64,000 nt of DNA from QHXQ01 sp036389395 (lineage in GTDB: Bacteria > Acidobacteriota > Blastocatellia > Pyrinomonadales > Pyrinomonadaceae), in contig DASVPY010000031.1 of the NCBI GenBank assembly GCA_036389395.1, positions 1 to 64,000 on the forward strand, written 5' to 3'. A program made the translations under genes and the position numbers. This document shows, one piece after another, positions 42,873-52,036 of this stretch (its first letter is position 1; every line of letters begins with the position of its first letter). The notes under the pieces were generated by a model. It did no database searches. It saw only the letters and a list, made by a program, of their open reading frames with translations, and was not told where the DNA came from.

Positions 42873-44513
42873 ATGAATGAACCACGCGCAGACGAGCGAC
42901 CCGAACCGCGTGCGTCGGCCATGAACGACGACGAACGTAACGCTTCCGACGTGCGCGCTTCGTCGCTCGACATCACGCCCGAAGCCTTGCGCGCGCTGGC
43001 CGGACGCGCGGTCGCGCTCGTCAGCGATTATTTCATGCACGTCGCCGGGCTGCCCGTCTTCCCGCAGACGACGGCCGCGGAGCTGGCGGCGCGGCTCGAC
43101 GCGGCGCACGCGCCCGCCGCGCCCGACGAGCTGGACGAGATACTCGCCGATTGCCGCTACGTCATCGAGCACAGCCGGCAGCACGGCCACCCACGCTTCT
43201 TCGGCTACGTCGCCTCGCCCGCGACGCCCGTCGGCGCGTTCGCCGATCTGATCGCGTCGGCGCTCAACCAGAACGTGCCCGCGTGGCGCTCCGCCCCGGC
43301 CGCCACGCACGTCGAGCGCACGACGCTGCGCTGGCTCGCACAGTTGATCGGCTACGCGCCCGAAGCCGGCGGCCTCCTCACCAGCGGCGGCTCCATGGCC
43401 AACCTCGACGCGCTCTACATCGCCCACCGCACCAAACTCCGCGCCGACCGACACGAAGCAGGCGACGCCGCGACAGATGGCGCGAACGTCGCCGCACCGA
43501 ATGATGACGGCCGCGACGTGGCGCGCGCCGGGCTGTGGCGTGCGGGCGCGCCGACGTGCGTCTACGTCTCCGATCAGGCGCATCACTCGCTCACGAAAGC
43601 GGCCGACATACTCGGCATCGGGCGCGAGCAGGTGCGCGTCGTCCCGACCGACGCGCGGTTTCGCATGGACGTGCGCGCCCTGCGCGCGCGGCTCGACGCG
43701 GACGCGCGCGCGGGGCTGCGCCCCTTCTGCGTCGTCGGTAACGCCGGCACGGTCAACACCGGCGCGGTCGATCCGCTCACGGAGATCGCCGAGGTCGCCG
43801 CCGCGCGCGGACTCTGGTTCCACGTTGACGGCGCGTACGGCGCGCCGGCCGCGCTCGACGCGAGCAAGCGGCCGCTGTTCGACGGTCTCGCGCGCGCCGA
43901 CTCCGTCGCGCTCGACCCGCACAAGTGGCTCTACACGCCAGTGGACTGCGGCTGCCTCCTGCTGCGCGCGCCGGAGCGCGCGCGCGCCGCCTGGGCTGAA
44001 GTCGAGGGCGCGGACTACATACGCATCTTCGAGCAACAGCCCGACGAGGCGTTCGCCTTCTTCGACTACGGCGTCGAACTCTCGCGCCGCTTCCGCGCGC
44101 TGAAGCTGTGGCTGCTGCTGCGCTACTACGGCGCGGCGCGCATCGCCGCCGCCATCGCCGACGACAACGCGCTCGCCGCCTACATGGGCGCGCGCGTCGC
44201 CGCCGCCGCGGACTTCGAGCTACTCGCGCCCGTCGAGTTGAGCATCTGCTGCTTCCGCTACGTGCCGCCGGACTTGCGGCCGAAGCTCGCGGCCGCGAGC
44301 GACGACGAGCGCGCGCGGCTCGAAGCGGAGTTGAACAACTTGAACGAGCGCATCGTCGGCGCGGTGCAACGCGGCGGGCGGGCTTACATCTCGAACGCGG
44401 TCTTGCGCGGGCGCTTCGCCCTGCGCGCCTGCGTCGTCAACTTCCGCACCACGCGCCGCGACATCGAGCTGACGCTCGACATCATCCGCGACGAAGGACG
44501 CAAAGGACGCTAG
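42873..44513 (+). CDS. PLP-dependent aromatic-L-amino-acid decarboxylase-like (group II) protein
   Basis: A 546-residue protein. Conserved group II features are HPRFFGYVASPATPVG, ALNQNVPAWRSAPAATHVE, LLTSGGSMANLDAL (cofactor phosphate), FHVDGAYGAPA (Asp and Ala under the pyridine ring), and the Schiff-base lysine Lys351 in SVALDPHKWLYTPVDCG. The C-terminal domain ends IELTLDIIRDEG. It would decarboxylate an aromatic or related amino acid. A Pro/Arg-rich N-terminal stretch of about 30 residues may not be part of the fold. The next gene starts 3 bases after its stop. Confidence 0.85.
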   Translation: MNEPRADERPEPRASAMNDDERNASDVRASSLDITPEALRALAGRAVALVSDYFMHVAGLPVFPQTTAAELAARLDAAHAPAAPDELDEILADCRYVIEHSRQHGHPRFFGYVASPATPVGAFADLIASALNQNVPAWRSAPAATHVERTTLRWLAQLIGYAPEAGGLLTSGGSMANLDALYIAHRTKLRADRHEAGDAATDGANVAAPNDDGRDVARAGLWRAGAPTCVYVSDQAHHSLTKAADILGIGREQVRVVPTDARFRMDVRALRARLDADARAGLRPFCVVGNAGTVNTGAVDPLTEIAEVAAARGLWFHVDGAYGAPAALDASKRPLFDGLARADSVALDPHKWLYTPVDCGCLLLRAPERARAAWAEVEGADYIRIFEQQPDEAFAFFDYGVELSRRFRALKLWLLLRYYGAARIAAAIADDNALAAYMGARVAAAADFELLAPVELSICCFRYVPPDLRPKLAAASDDERARLEAELNNLNERIVGAVQRGGRAYISNAVLRGRFALRACVVNFRTTRRDIELTLDIIRDEGRKGR

Positions 44514-44516
44514 AGC

Positions 44517-45416
44517 ATGAAGGTGAGCGAGCAAGCGGCGGAGGCGGCGCGCGGCGCGGGGCTGGCGGGGCCTTACGCGCGCGAGTTGGAGGTGGTGATC
44601 AAACTCGCGCGGGCGGCGGGCGCGGCGGCGCTGGTGCATTATGGCGGGCCGCTGCGCATCATCCACAAGAGCGAGAATGCCGATCCGGTGACGCAGGCCG
44701 ATACGGCCGCCAACGACGTGATCGTCGCCGGGCTGCAAGCGGAGTTCCCCGCAGACGGACTGCTGTCGGAGGAGTCCGTGGACACTGTGCGGCGGCTTGA
44801 GCTGCGGCGCGTCTGGATGGTCGATCCGCTCGACGGCACGAACGGCTTCATCGCGGGCGACGGCGACTTCGCCGTCCAGATCGGGCTGGCAATCGCCGGC
44901 GCGGCGGCGCTCGGCGTCGTCTACCTGCCGGCCACGGACGTGCTCTACTACGCGGCGCGCGGGCACGGCGCGTGGGTCGTGCGGCCCGAGTTGGCGGCGG
45001 CGCGGCTGCGCGTCTCCGAGGAGACCGAGCCGCGGCGCATGCGGCTCGCCGTCAGCCGCACGCACCGCAGCCCGCGCATGGACGCGGTCGTGCGCGCGTT
45101 CGGCTTCAAGGAGCAGGTCGCGCGCGGCTCGGTCGGCATCAAGATCGGGCTGATCGTGGAACGCCTGTGCGACCTCTACATACACCTCTCGCCGCGCACG
45201 CAGCAGTGGGACACGTGCGCGCCCGAAGCGATCCTCAACGAAGCGGGCGGGCGGCTGACCGACCTGTGGGGCACGCCCTACCGCTACAACACGGCGGACG
45301 TGCAGAACCGCAACGGCCTCGTCGCCACCAACGGCGCGGGCCACACGGCCGCACTCGCCGGTCTCGCGCCGCTGCTCGCGCAGTTCGGCCGCAAGCGCGT
45401 CCAACAGGGCGCGTGA
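44517..45416 (+). CDS. inositol monophosphatase family phosphatase (CysQ-like)
   Basis: A 299-residue protein with the metal-binding motifs of the Li-sensitive phosphatase family. These are NADPVTQADTAANDVIV, LLSEES (Glu), WMVDPLDGTNGFIAG (Asp103 and the following Leu-Asp-Gly-Thr), and the late WDTCAPEAILNEAGG. The family hydrolyses inositol phosphates or 3'-phosphoadenosine 5'-phosphate. The WDTCAPEAIL phrase favours a CysQ-like (PAP) phosphatase but does not settle it. It is cotranscribed with the decarboxylase. Confidence 0.85.
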   Translation: MKVSEQAAEAARGAGLAGPYARELEVVIKLARAAGAAALVHYGGPLRIIHKSENADPVTQADTAANDVIVAGLQAEFPADGLLSEESVDTVRRLELRRVWMVDPLDGTNGFIAGDGDFAVQIGLAIAGAAALGVVYLPATDVLYYAARGHGAWVVRPELAAARLRVSEETEPRRMRLAVSRTHRSPRMDAVVRAFGFKEQVARGSVGIKIGLIVERLCDLYIHLSPRTQQWDTCAPEAILNEAGGRLTDLWGTPYRYNTADVQNRNGLVATNGAGHTAALAGLAPLLAQFGRKRVQQGA

Positions 45417-45429
45417 CGGGCGGATTCTT

Positions 45430-45458
45430 TTGACAGCCGTCGCACCGCGGCGTAGCAT
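45430..45458 (+). promoter_or_regulatory. sigma-70-type promoter of the sensor kinase
   Basis: TTGACA (45430-45435), a 17-base spacer and TAGCAT (45453-45458), 59 bases before GTG 45517. The same -10 hexamer occurs in the riboswitch promoter blocks. Confidence 0.6.
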
Positions 45459-45516
45459 CGCCACGGTCGCTTTGAGTCCAGTGTCGCGTGCCCCCGCCCC
45501 GCCGTAACCCGAAGCC

Positions 45517-47523
45517 GTGTCCATCCGCGCCAAACTGCTCGTCGTCTTCATCGTGCTCGGCCTCGTGCCGATGCTGCTGCTGAGCGTCGCCTACTACCGC
45601 GGCAGCACGCGCACCGTCGAGGGGCTGCTGCGCGAGGACGCGACGGCGCGCGCCGCACAGGCCCGCGCGGCGCTGACCATCGCCCTCGGCGAACGCGCCG
45701 CCGACCTGCGCGAGCTGACCCGCGCCCCCGCCCTGCGCGCCTACCTGCGCGACCAGACGCAAGCCGCCGCTAACACGACTGCGCCTGCGTCTCCCGCGCC
45801 GAACGTCGGCGCGCAGGTCGCGCCCGTCGCGTCGAACGCCGCGCCGTCCGGCGACCTGCGCGCCGCGCTCGGCCTCTTCATCGAAAGCCACCCGGAGTTT
45901 TTCACTTCGGTGACGGTCGTCGGCCCGACGGGACGCGCGCTGGTGCGCGCCGAGCCGCCGCCGCGCGCGGGCGACGCGGCCGTCGTCAAGAGCGGCGACG
46001 TGCTGCCGCCCGGCGCGGCCGTGGACGAGCGCGTGTGGGCGGCGCAGTTCGCCCCGCAGGCCGCGCCGCTGCTGCGCGGGCCCATGGCGCACGCGCTGGT
46101 GACGAGCCTGCGTTACACGCTGCCGGTCTGGGCCGAGGGCGCGACCGAAGGGCGACCCGCCGGGGCAATCGTCGCCGAGTTGAAACTCGACGCGCTGCTC
46201 GATCAGGTGGAGGCGGGGCTGGCTGAGGCGGGCGCGCGCGGCGCGCCGCGGCGCTTCCTGGTCGTGCTGGATCGCGCCGGCCAGATCGTCTACCACACGA
46301 ACACCGCGCTCAAGCTCCAGACGGCCGGCGCGGCCGTGCCGGGCTTCGAGCCGGTCGCGCGCGCGATGACGACGGGCGAGAGCGGCGCGCAGTTCTTCGC
46401 CACGAACACGGGCGAGCGCTGGTGCGCGGCTTACGGCCCCGTGCCCGACCTCGACCTCTCGGTCGCCGTGGCGACCGACGCGGCCGCGGCGGGCGCGGCC
46501 CCGCGCGTCATCGGGCTGGTCGGCGTCGCGCTCACGATCCTGGTGGCGCTCGCGGCGGCCGTCGTCCTGACGCTCGTCATCGAGCGCACGTCGCGGCGCA
46601 TCCACCGCGTCGCCGAGGCCGCGGCCGAGATCGCCGCCGGCAACCTCGAACAGCGCATCGAAGTCCGCTCGACCGACGAGACGCGCCTGCTGGCCGAGAG
46701 CTTCAACCTGATGAGCGACCGGCTGCGCGAGCACATCGCGCGCGAGACCGAGACCAAGCAGTTCCAGTCGTTCCTGCGCCTCTCGGCCATGCTCGCGCAC
46801 GATCTGAAAAATTCGATCACGGGTCTCTCCATGCTGGTCTCGAACATGGAGCGCCACCTGCACAAAGAGGAGTTTCGCGCCGACGCCATCAGCAGCCTGC
46901 GCGCCGCGACCGACAAGCTGCGCGGCATCGTCGCGCGCCTCAACGAGCCGGCGCTCACCCTGAGCGGCGAGTACCGCCAGGCGATCCGCGAGACAGACCT
47001 CGTGCCGCTCATCCGCCGCGTCGTCGCGGCGATGGCCGAGCCGGCGGCGGCGCTCCACCACATCGAGACGGAGTTGCCCGACAAGCTCGTCGCGCCCGTG
47101 GACGCCGAGCGCATCGAGCGCGTCCTGGAAAATCTGATCCTGAACGCGCTCGAAGCGATGGGCGGCAAGGCGGGGCGGCTGTCGGTGACGGCGGGGCGCG
47201 CCGACGAGTGGCACGTCTTCCTGCGCGTCTGCGACACCGGCGTCGGCATGAGCGAGGAGTACATTCGCACGCGCCTGTTCCGGCCCTTCGCCACGACTAA
47301 GGAGAAGGGCATCGGGCTTGGGCTGTATACGTGCCGCGAGGTGGTGGCGGCGCACGGCGGGCGGCTCGAAGTGCAGTCGGAAGTCGGCGCTGGCACGTGC
47401 TTCCGCGTCGTGCTACCATCCACGCCGATCACGCGCCCGAGCCACCCCTCCGCCGTGAGGTCGCAGCAGACGACCGGGGCGCGGGGCGCGCGCGGCGCGG
47501 ATCACGCCTCACGTAGCTCTTGA
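45517..47523 (+). CDS. PrsK-like sensor histidine kinase
   Basis: A 668-residue membrane kinase from GTG 45517. An N-terminal helix (LLVVFIVLGLVPMLLLSV) is followed by an extracytoplasmic sensor region (about 30-320), a second helix (VIGLVGVALTILVALAAAVVLTLVI) and HAMP (ERTSRRIHRVAEAAAEIAAGNL). The HisKA-like segment LSAMLAHDLKNSITGLSMLVSN (His428) is of the PrsK/NtrB-like kind. The HATPase has NLILNALEAMGG, GVGMS and KGIGLGLYTCREVVAAHGG. The response regulator gene follows by 103 bases. PrsK/PrsR pairs control exopolysaccharide and PEP-CTERM surface genes through sigma-54. No PEP-CTERM protein is in the window. Confidence 0.82.
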   Translation: MSIRAKLLVVFIVLGLVPMLLLSVAYYRGSTRTVEGLLREDATARAAQARAALTIALGERAADLRELTRAPALRAYLRDQTQAAANTTAPASPAPNVGAQVAPVASNAAPSGDLRAALGLFIESHPEFFTSVTVVGPTGRALVRAEPPPRAGDAAVVKSGDVLPPGAAVDERVWAAQFAPQAAPLLRGPMAHALVTSLRYTLPVWAEGATEGRPAGAIVAELKLDALLDQVEAGLAEAGARGAPRRFLVVLDRAGQIVYHTNTALKLQTAGAAVPGFEPVARAMTTGESGAQFFATNTGERWCAAYGPVPDLDLSVAVATDAAAAGAAPRVIGLVGVALTILVALAAAVVLTLVIERTSRRIHRVAEAAAEIAAGNLEQRIEVRSTDETRLLAESFNLMSDRLREHIARETETKQFQSFLRLSAMLAHDLKNSITGLSMLVSNMERHLHKEEFRADAISSLRAATDKLRGIVARLNEPALTLSGEYRQAIRETDLVPLIRRVVAAMAEPAAALHHIETELPDKLVAPVDAERIERVLENLILNALEAMGGKAGRLSVTAGRADEWHVFLRVCDTGVGMSEEYIRTRLFRPFATTKEKGIGLGLYTCREVVAAHGGRLEVQSEVGAGTCFRVVLPSTPITRPSHPSAVRSQQTTGARGARGADHASRSS

Positions 47524-47626
47524 CGTAGCTCTTAGTTTTTCGACTCGCAACTGAACCGGGCCGGCGCGGCGCGCGAGGGCGCGCGCGGCGCGCGCCACAC
47601 ACACGCCGCCGACCGAGCGGACGAGC

Positions 47627-49018
47627 ATGACGGAGAAGACGCAGGACAAGGCGACCGTGCTGATCGTGGACGACGACCGCGTCCTGCGGCGGCAACTCTA
47701 CTGGGCGCTCGAATCCGAGCACGAGGTCTTGGAGGCCGAGACGCGCGCGGAGGCCGCCGCGCGCTTGCAAACGGGCCGCGTGGACGTGGTGCTCTGCGAC
47801 CTGCACCTGCCGCCCGACCTGACCGGCATCACCGAGGGTCTCGCCGTCATCGAGGCGGCGCACGCCGTCCGCCCGTCCGTGCCCGTCGTCGTCATCACGG
47901 GCAGCGACAAGCGCCAGGTCGCGCTCGAAGCGATCCGCTACGGCGCGTACGGTTTCTTCGAGAAGCCGTTCAGCGAAGAAGAGGTCGGGCACATCGTCCG
48001 GCAAGCGGCGCGCGTGCGCCGCCTTGAGCGCGAGAACCTGGCCCTGCGCGCGGGGCAGGGGGCGCGGCGCGGCTTCGCGCGCGTGATCGGCTCGGCCCCC
48101 GCACTCGAACGCGTGCTGACGCAGGCGCGCGCCGTGGCCGACACCTCGGCGACCGTGCTCGTCGCGGGCGAGAACGGCACGGGCAAGGAAGTCCTCGCGC
48201 GCGCCATCCACGAGGAGAGCGCGCGCGGCAGCCAGCCGTTCGTCGCCGTCAGTTGCGCGGCGTTGCCGGAGACGTTGATCGAGTCGGAGTTGTTCGGGCA
48301 CGAGAAGGGCGCGTTCACCAACGCGACGCAGGCCAAGAAGGGGCGCTTCGAGTTGGCCGACGGCGGCACGCTCTTCCTCGACGAGATCGGCGAGTTGACC
48401 CAGCCCGTGCAGGTGAAGCTCCTGCGCGTCCTGCAAGAGCGCGCCTTCGAGCGGCTCGGCAGCACGAAGACGATCACGGTGGACATACGGCTCATCGCCG
48501 CCAGCAACCGCGATCTCGATCAGGAGGTCGCGGAGGGCCGCTTCCGCAGCGATCTCTTCTTCCGCCTGAACGTCGTGCCGCTGGTGCTGCCGCCCTTGCG
48601 CGCGCGCCGCGACGACGTGCCGCTGCTCGCCGCGCACTTCGCCGCCAAGGCCGCGGAGAAGCACGCCCGCCCCGTCCCCGAAATCACGCCCGCGCTTTAC
48701 GACGCCTTGCAGGAGTACGACTGGCCCGGCAACGTGCGCGAGCTGGAGAACGCCATCGAGCGACTGGTCGTGCTCAGCCCTGGGCCGCGATTGGGCGTTG
48801 AGTTCCTGCCCGAAAAGATGCAGCGCGCCGCGCCCGCGGGCGCGCCGGCCGACGACGACACGACGCTCGAAGGCGCGGTCACGGCCCTGCGCCGCCGCAT
48901 GGTCATACAGGCCCTACAGCACGAGGGCGGCAACAAGGTGGCCGCCGCCCGCCGGCTCGGCATCAGCCGCTCCTACCTCCACCGCCTCATCACCGAACTC
49001 GACATCAAAGAGGGCTGA
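47627..49018 (+). CDS. PrsR-like sigma-54-dependent response regulator
   Basis: A 463-residue NtrC-type activator. Its receiver has VLIVDDDRVLRRQLYWAL, phospho-acceptor Asp58 (VLCDLHLPPD), a GSDKRQVALEAIRYGAYGFFEKPF stretch typical of PrsR, and a linker. The AAA+ domain has Walker A GENGTGKEVLARA, the sigma-54 contact loop GHEKGAFTNA, Walker B GGTLFLDEIGE and the R-finger area. The C-terminal Fis-type helix-turn-helix is GGNKVAAARRLGISRSYLHRLI. It is expected to drive -24/-12 promoters, one of which lies 375 bases downstream. Confidence 0.88.
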   Translation: MTEKTQDKATVLIVDDDRVLRRQLYWALESEHEVLEAETRAEAAARLQTGRVDVVLCDLHLPPDLTGITEGLAVIEAAHAVRPSVPVVVITGSDKRQVALEAIRYGAYGFFEKPFSEEEVGHIVRQAARVRRLERENLALRAGQGARRGFARVIGSAPALERVLTQARAVADTSATVLVAGENGTGKEVLARAIHEESARGSQPFVAVSCAALPETLIESELFGHEKGAFTNATQAKKGRFELADGGTLFLDEIGELTQPVQVKLLRVLQERAFERLGSTKTITVDIRLIAASNRDLDQEVAEGRFRSDLFFRLNVVPLVLPPLRARRDDVPLLAAHFAAKAAEKHARPVPEITPALYDALQEYDWPGNVRELENAIERLVVLSPGPRLGVEFLPEKMQRAAPAGAPADDDTTLEGAVTALRRRMVIQALQHEGGNKVAAARRLGISRSYLHRLITELDIKEG

Positions 49019-49267
49019 ACTCCGTTCGTCAAAGAGGACTGAAGCTCGGTTCGGCACGACGAACCGAACGCGGCTCTTGCTGACGAACCGAACGCTGAAC
49101 GTCGCGGCGGGCCGCGTTCCGTTCGTCGCCGAATTCTGTTCGGCGCGGTCGGCGGAATCTGATCCGCGGTCGGCGGCCGTAGTAAGTGAGCGACCCTGCG
49201 AGACGATCCTTGCTAACTAACCGGCAGCGGCTGCGCGACCGTCGTCGCGGCCGGGCGCAGGCCCCCG
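49019..49267. other. non-coding stretch with short inverted repeats
   Basis: After the activator's stop, CGGTTCG (49053-49059) faces CGAACCG (49066-49072) in a small hairpin. The phrase GACGAACCGAACGC recurs downstream. There is no T tract. The rest of the stretch up to 49267 holds nothing I can name. Confidence 0.4.
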
Positions 49268-49324
49268 GCGCTGTCCACAAATGTTCACGCGCGCGCGCCC
49301 GTTGTCGCGTGGAGTGGACAGCGC
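49268..49324. promoter_or_regulatory. 11-bp inverted repeat, candidate enhancer (UAS) for the PrsR-like activator
   Basis: GCGCTGTCCAC (49268-49278) and GTGGACAGCGC (49314-49324) are perfect inverted copies 46 bases apart. They lie 70-125 bases before the -24/-12 promoter, the distance at which NtrC-type activators normally bind. Confidence 0.55.
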
Positions 49325-49393
49325 GCGTGCGCCTTGGGCGCGGGCGGCGTGCGTTTTGCTGGCGTTTACGCGCTCGGACGTTGCGGCGACGCG

Positions 49394-49410
49394 CTGGCAC
49401 GCGCGTTGCC
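49394..49410 (+). promoter_or_regulatory. sigma-54 (-24/-12) promoter
   Basis: CTGGCACGCGCGTTGCC fits the consensus YTGGCACG-N4-TTGCW almost perfectly: GG at -24 and GC at -12 with the right spacing. It is about 72 bases before ATG 49482. Confidence 0.85.
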
Positions 49411-49481
49411 AACTGGTGAGTGTGGAAGTAATTGAAACAAGCGATGAAGCAAGGGCGTGGCGGGCGGCTGCGGAGACGGCG

Positions 49482-49874
49482 ATGAAACCGAAAGTGCTGG
49501 TCATTGACGACGACGCCGCCATCCGGCAACAGCTTTACTGGTCTTTGTGCGATGAATACGACGTGCTGACGGCCGAGGACTTCCCTTCGGCCATCCGCCG
49601 CGCGACGGTCTACGAGCCGATGGTCTCTCTGCTCGACCTGCACCTGCCGCCCGCGGCCGGCACGTCACAGACGGGCCTGCGCATCCTGGAATACCTCAAG
49701 GCGCACTGCCCGTTCGCGAAGGTCTTCGTCGTCAGCTCCGAAGACAGCGCGGCCACGCAGGCCGCCTGTTACGCGGGCGGCGCGGACGGCTTCCTCAGCA
49801 AGCCGCTCGACGTGGAGCGTTTGCGTGCGGCCCTGCGCCGCACGACGCTCGCGTGCCAACTAGGAGCGGTTTGA
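49482..49874 (+). CDS. single-domain response regulator paralogous to the PrsR-like receiver
   Basis: A 130-residue receiver with no output domain. VLVIDDDAAIRQQLYWSL gives the acidic pair, SLLDLHLPP the phospho-acceptor Asp52, VFVVSSEDSA the conserved Ser/Thr position and FLSKPLD the Lys. The phrases QLYWSL..EYDVLTAED mirror QLYWAL..EHEVLEAET of the upstream activator, so it looks like a duplicated receiver. ATG 49482 has GGAGA 5 bases upstream; longer frames before it have no such site. Its promoter is sigma-54 type, so the activator probably switches it on. It may act as a phosphate sink or shuttle. Confidence 0.8.
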   Translation: MKPKVLVIDDDAAIRQQLYWSLCDEYDVLTAEDFPSAIRRATVYEPMVSLLDLHLPPAAGTSQTGLRILEYLKAHCPFAKVFVVSSEDSAATQAACYAGGADGFLSKPLDVERLRAALRRTTLACQLGAV

Positions 49875-49894
49875 CCTGGACGGGGTGACGAACC

Positions 49895-50104
49895 ATGAAG
49901 CACCGACAGGCGACAGCACCGACGGCGGCCGAAGAGAGCGGCGACCTCACGCCGGCCGAGATTCGCGGCGTGTTATTTGAACTCGCACGCCGCCGCATAG
50001 ACGAACGCGCCGCGCGCCCCGCCATCGCCGCGCTCAACCGGATCATGCGTGACTCGACCCGCGCCCGCAGGGCCGGCGAACGAGAACGCCGCAACTTGCG
50101 CTAG
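49895..50104 (+). CDS. small hypothetical protein (69 aa)
   Basis: A short basic, helical ORF (TPAEIRGVLFELARRRIDERAARP) 20 bases after the single-domain regulator and in the same direction. No domain is recognised and the ribosome binding site is poor. It could be cotranscribed from the sigma-54 promoter. The 170 bases after it hold nothing obvious. Confidence 0.45.
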   Translation: MKHRQATAPTAAEESGDLTPAEIRGVLFELARRRIDERAARPAIAALNRIMRDSTRARRAGERERRNLR

Positions 50105-50308
50105 CGCGGCGGCCGAGGCCTCACCGCTGCCGCCGCGCCGCGCAAGCCCCGAACGCTCTTTGAGAGATTTTCGCTTTCGGCGCTCGCTCCCCTTCGCGAG
50201 AGGCCGTTAAACGCCCGCGCCTAGCGGTCTCCCTTCTACCGTCGCGCGTGCGTCAAGCCCCCGTCGCCCAAACAGACTCACGCCCAGAGTCGCGGGGGCT
50301 TACTTTTA

Positions 50309-50515
50309 GCGTGACGGGTGACAGGCGACAGGTGACAAAAAACCTGTTCTGACCTGCCACCCGTCACCCCCTCCCCCCGACGCTTTTCCACCGACACCCT
50401 GTTCCCCCGTCCCCCTCCCTTCCTGTCACCCGTCACCCGTCGCCACTCTTTCCTGTCACCTGTCACCCGTCACCCGTCACGGCTTTCCCCTGTCACCCGT
50501 CACGGCTTTTCTGTC
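50309..50515. repeat. GTCACCCGTCAC-type repeat cluster upstream of the SbcD-like gene
   Basis: An inverted pair (GTGACGGGTGACAGG with CCTGCCACCCGTCAC, 50311-50367) is followed by at least eight direct GTCACCCGTCAC-like units to 50515. A TATAAT box (50517-50522) at its right edge may be the -10 element of the next gene, so the repeat would replace part of its promoter. Unit length and spacing are too irregular for CRISPR. Confidence 0.85.
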
Positions 50516-50590
50516 GTATAATAGGCTCACCGTCACGCACGTCCCGTCGCCCGACCTGCTACGGGGCTGTGGCGGGCCGTGAGTCTGATT

Positions 50591-52036
50591 ATGAAGTTCC
50601 TCCACATCGCCGACGTACACCTGGGCTGCCGCCGCTACAACCTGGACGAGCGCGTCAAGGACTTCGCGCGCGCGTGGCTCGACGTGCTGCACAACTACGC
50701 CCTCACACCGCGCGTGGACTTCGTCCTGATCGCGGGCGACTTCTTCAACGCGCGCAAGGTCGAGCCGGAGGCGATGAACCACGCGATGGCCGGCCTCCGT
50801 CTGCTGCGCGAAGCCGGCATCCCCGTCGTCGCCATCGAGGGCAACCACGATCAGAAGGACGCGGTCTCCGCCTATAGCTGGATGCGCTCGCTCGCGCGCT
50901 GGGGCTACCTCATCCTGCTCGAACCGGCGCACGACGAGGCGGGGCAGTTGGCGCTCGTCCCCTGGGACGAGGAGGCGCGCGCAGGCTCCTACGTAGACAT
51001 CGCGGGCGCGCGCATCTTCGGCACGCACTGGTACGGCACGAGCACCAACGCGGCCGTGCCGCTCTTGGTCGAGGCGCTCCGGCGCGCGCACGGCGACGGC
51101 CTCTTCAACATCCTGCTGCTGCACACGGACGTGGAGGGGCAACTCAACCGGCCGAACATCCCCGCGCTCTCGCTCGCGCGGATGAAAGAGTTGCAGGGCC
51201 TCGTGGACTACCTCGCGCTCGGCCACACGCACAAGCGTTTCGAGATCGACGGCTGGGCCTTCAACCCCGGCTCGCTCGAAGCCGTCTCGATTGACGAGTA
51301 CAAGGAGGAGCGCGGCGTCTACCTGATCGAAGTGGACGCCGCGCACAACCTGCGCGCCGAGCACCTGCGCGGCTACACGCAGCGCCCCTTCCAGCGGCTC
51401 AGCTACGACGTGTCGGGCGCGGCGGACGCAGAGGCCGTCCACGCGGGCGTCCTCGAAGTCGTCCGGCAGGGAGCGCGCATGCACGACCCCGACGCGGACG
51501 CGCCCGCCCCGATCATCGAACTCAACCTGCGCGGGCATCTCGGCTTCAAGAACTCGCTGCTCGATCTGCCGAAGATGCGGGCCGAGGCCAAGGCGCTGAC
51601 GGGCGCGCTCCACGTCATTGTGACGAACCGCAGCGTGCCGGTCGAGTACGCGGTCGCCGCCGGGCTGGACGCCGACGCGTCGCGCCAGGTGCGCGAGCGG
51701 CGCATCGTCGAAGACCTGATCGCGCGCGACAACCGCTTCCGCGCGCGCGCGCACGAACTGGCCGCGGTCGTGCTCGAAGCCAAGCGGCTCGCGCTCGCCG
51801 ACGAGCCGCCCGAAAAGATTCTCGACCTGATCGAACAGCACATCGCCCAGACCGACGCGGCCGCCGACACGGCCGCCCCGCTGCCGGCCCGTGTGACGGC
51901 AGAAACGGACGCGGACGCGGCCGCGCCTGCGGCCGCGACGCCCGCGCCCGACGTGCCCGACGATCTGACCGCGCCCGCGCGCGCCCTGCACGCGCTCGAA
52001 CGCAATGCCTTAAAAGCAGTGACGAGTGACCAGTGA
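50591..52036 (+). CDS. SbcD/Mre11-like DNA exonuclease (metallophosphoesterase)
   Basis: A 481-residue protein from ATG 50591 (GTG 50579 is possible). Phosphodiesterase motifs are in order: IADVHLG (Asp-x-His), LIAGDFF, IEGNHDQKD, LLLHTDVEG and LALGHTHKRFE, with the capping region after. This is the SbcD/YhaO/Mre11 nuclease fold, which with SbcC-type ATPases opens DNA hairpins and trims ends. No SbcC partner gene follows. The last few codons (KAVTSDQ) lie inside the next repeat cluster, so the C-terminus appears to have been rewritten by repeat spread. Confidence 0.82.
   Translation: MKFLHIADVHLGCRRYNLDERVKDFARAWLDVLHNYALTPRVDFVLIAGDFFNARKVEPEAMNHAMAGLRLLREAGIPVVAIEGNHDQKDAVSAYSWMRSLARWGYLILLEPAHDEAGQLALVPWDEEARAGSYVDIAGARIFGTHWYGTSTNAAVPLLVEALRRAHGDGLFNILLLHTDVEGQLNRPNIPALSLARMKELQGLVDYLALGHTHKRFEIDGWAFNPGSLEAVSIDEYKEERGVYLIEVDAAHNLRAEHLRGYTQRPFQRLSYDVSGAADAEAVHAGVLEVVRQGARMHDPDADAPAPIIELNLRGHLGFKNSLLDLPKMRAEAKALTGALHVIVTNRSVPVEYAVAAGLDADASRQVRERRIVEDLIARDNRFRARAHELAAVVLEAKRLALADEPPEKILDLIEQHIAQTDAAADTAAPLPARVTAETDADAAAPAAATPAPDVPDDLTAPARALHALERNALKAVTSDQ

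Noticed and set aside
45517..49018. Reading the PrsK/PrsR-like pair as proof of a local PEP-CTERM/exopolysaccharide locus
   Set aside because: No PEP-CTERM tail, exosortase or polysaccharide gene is in the window.
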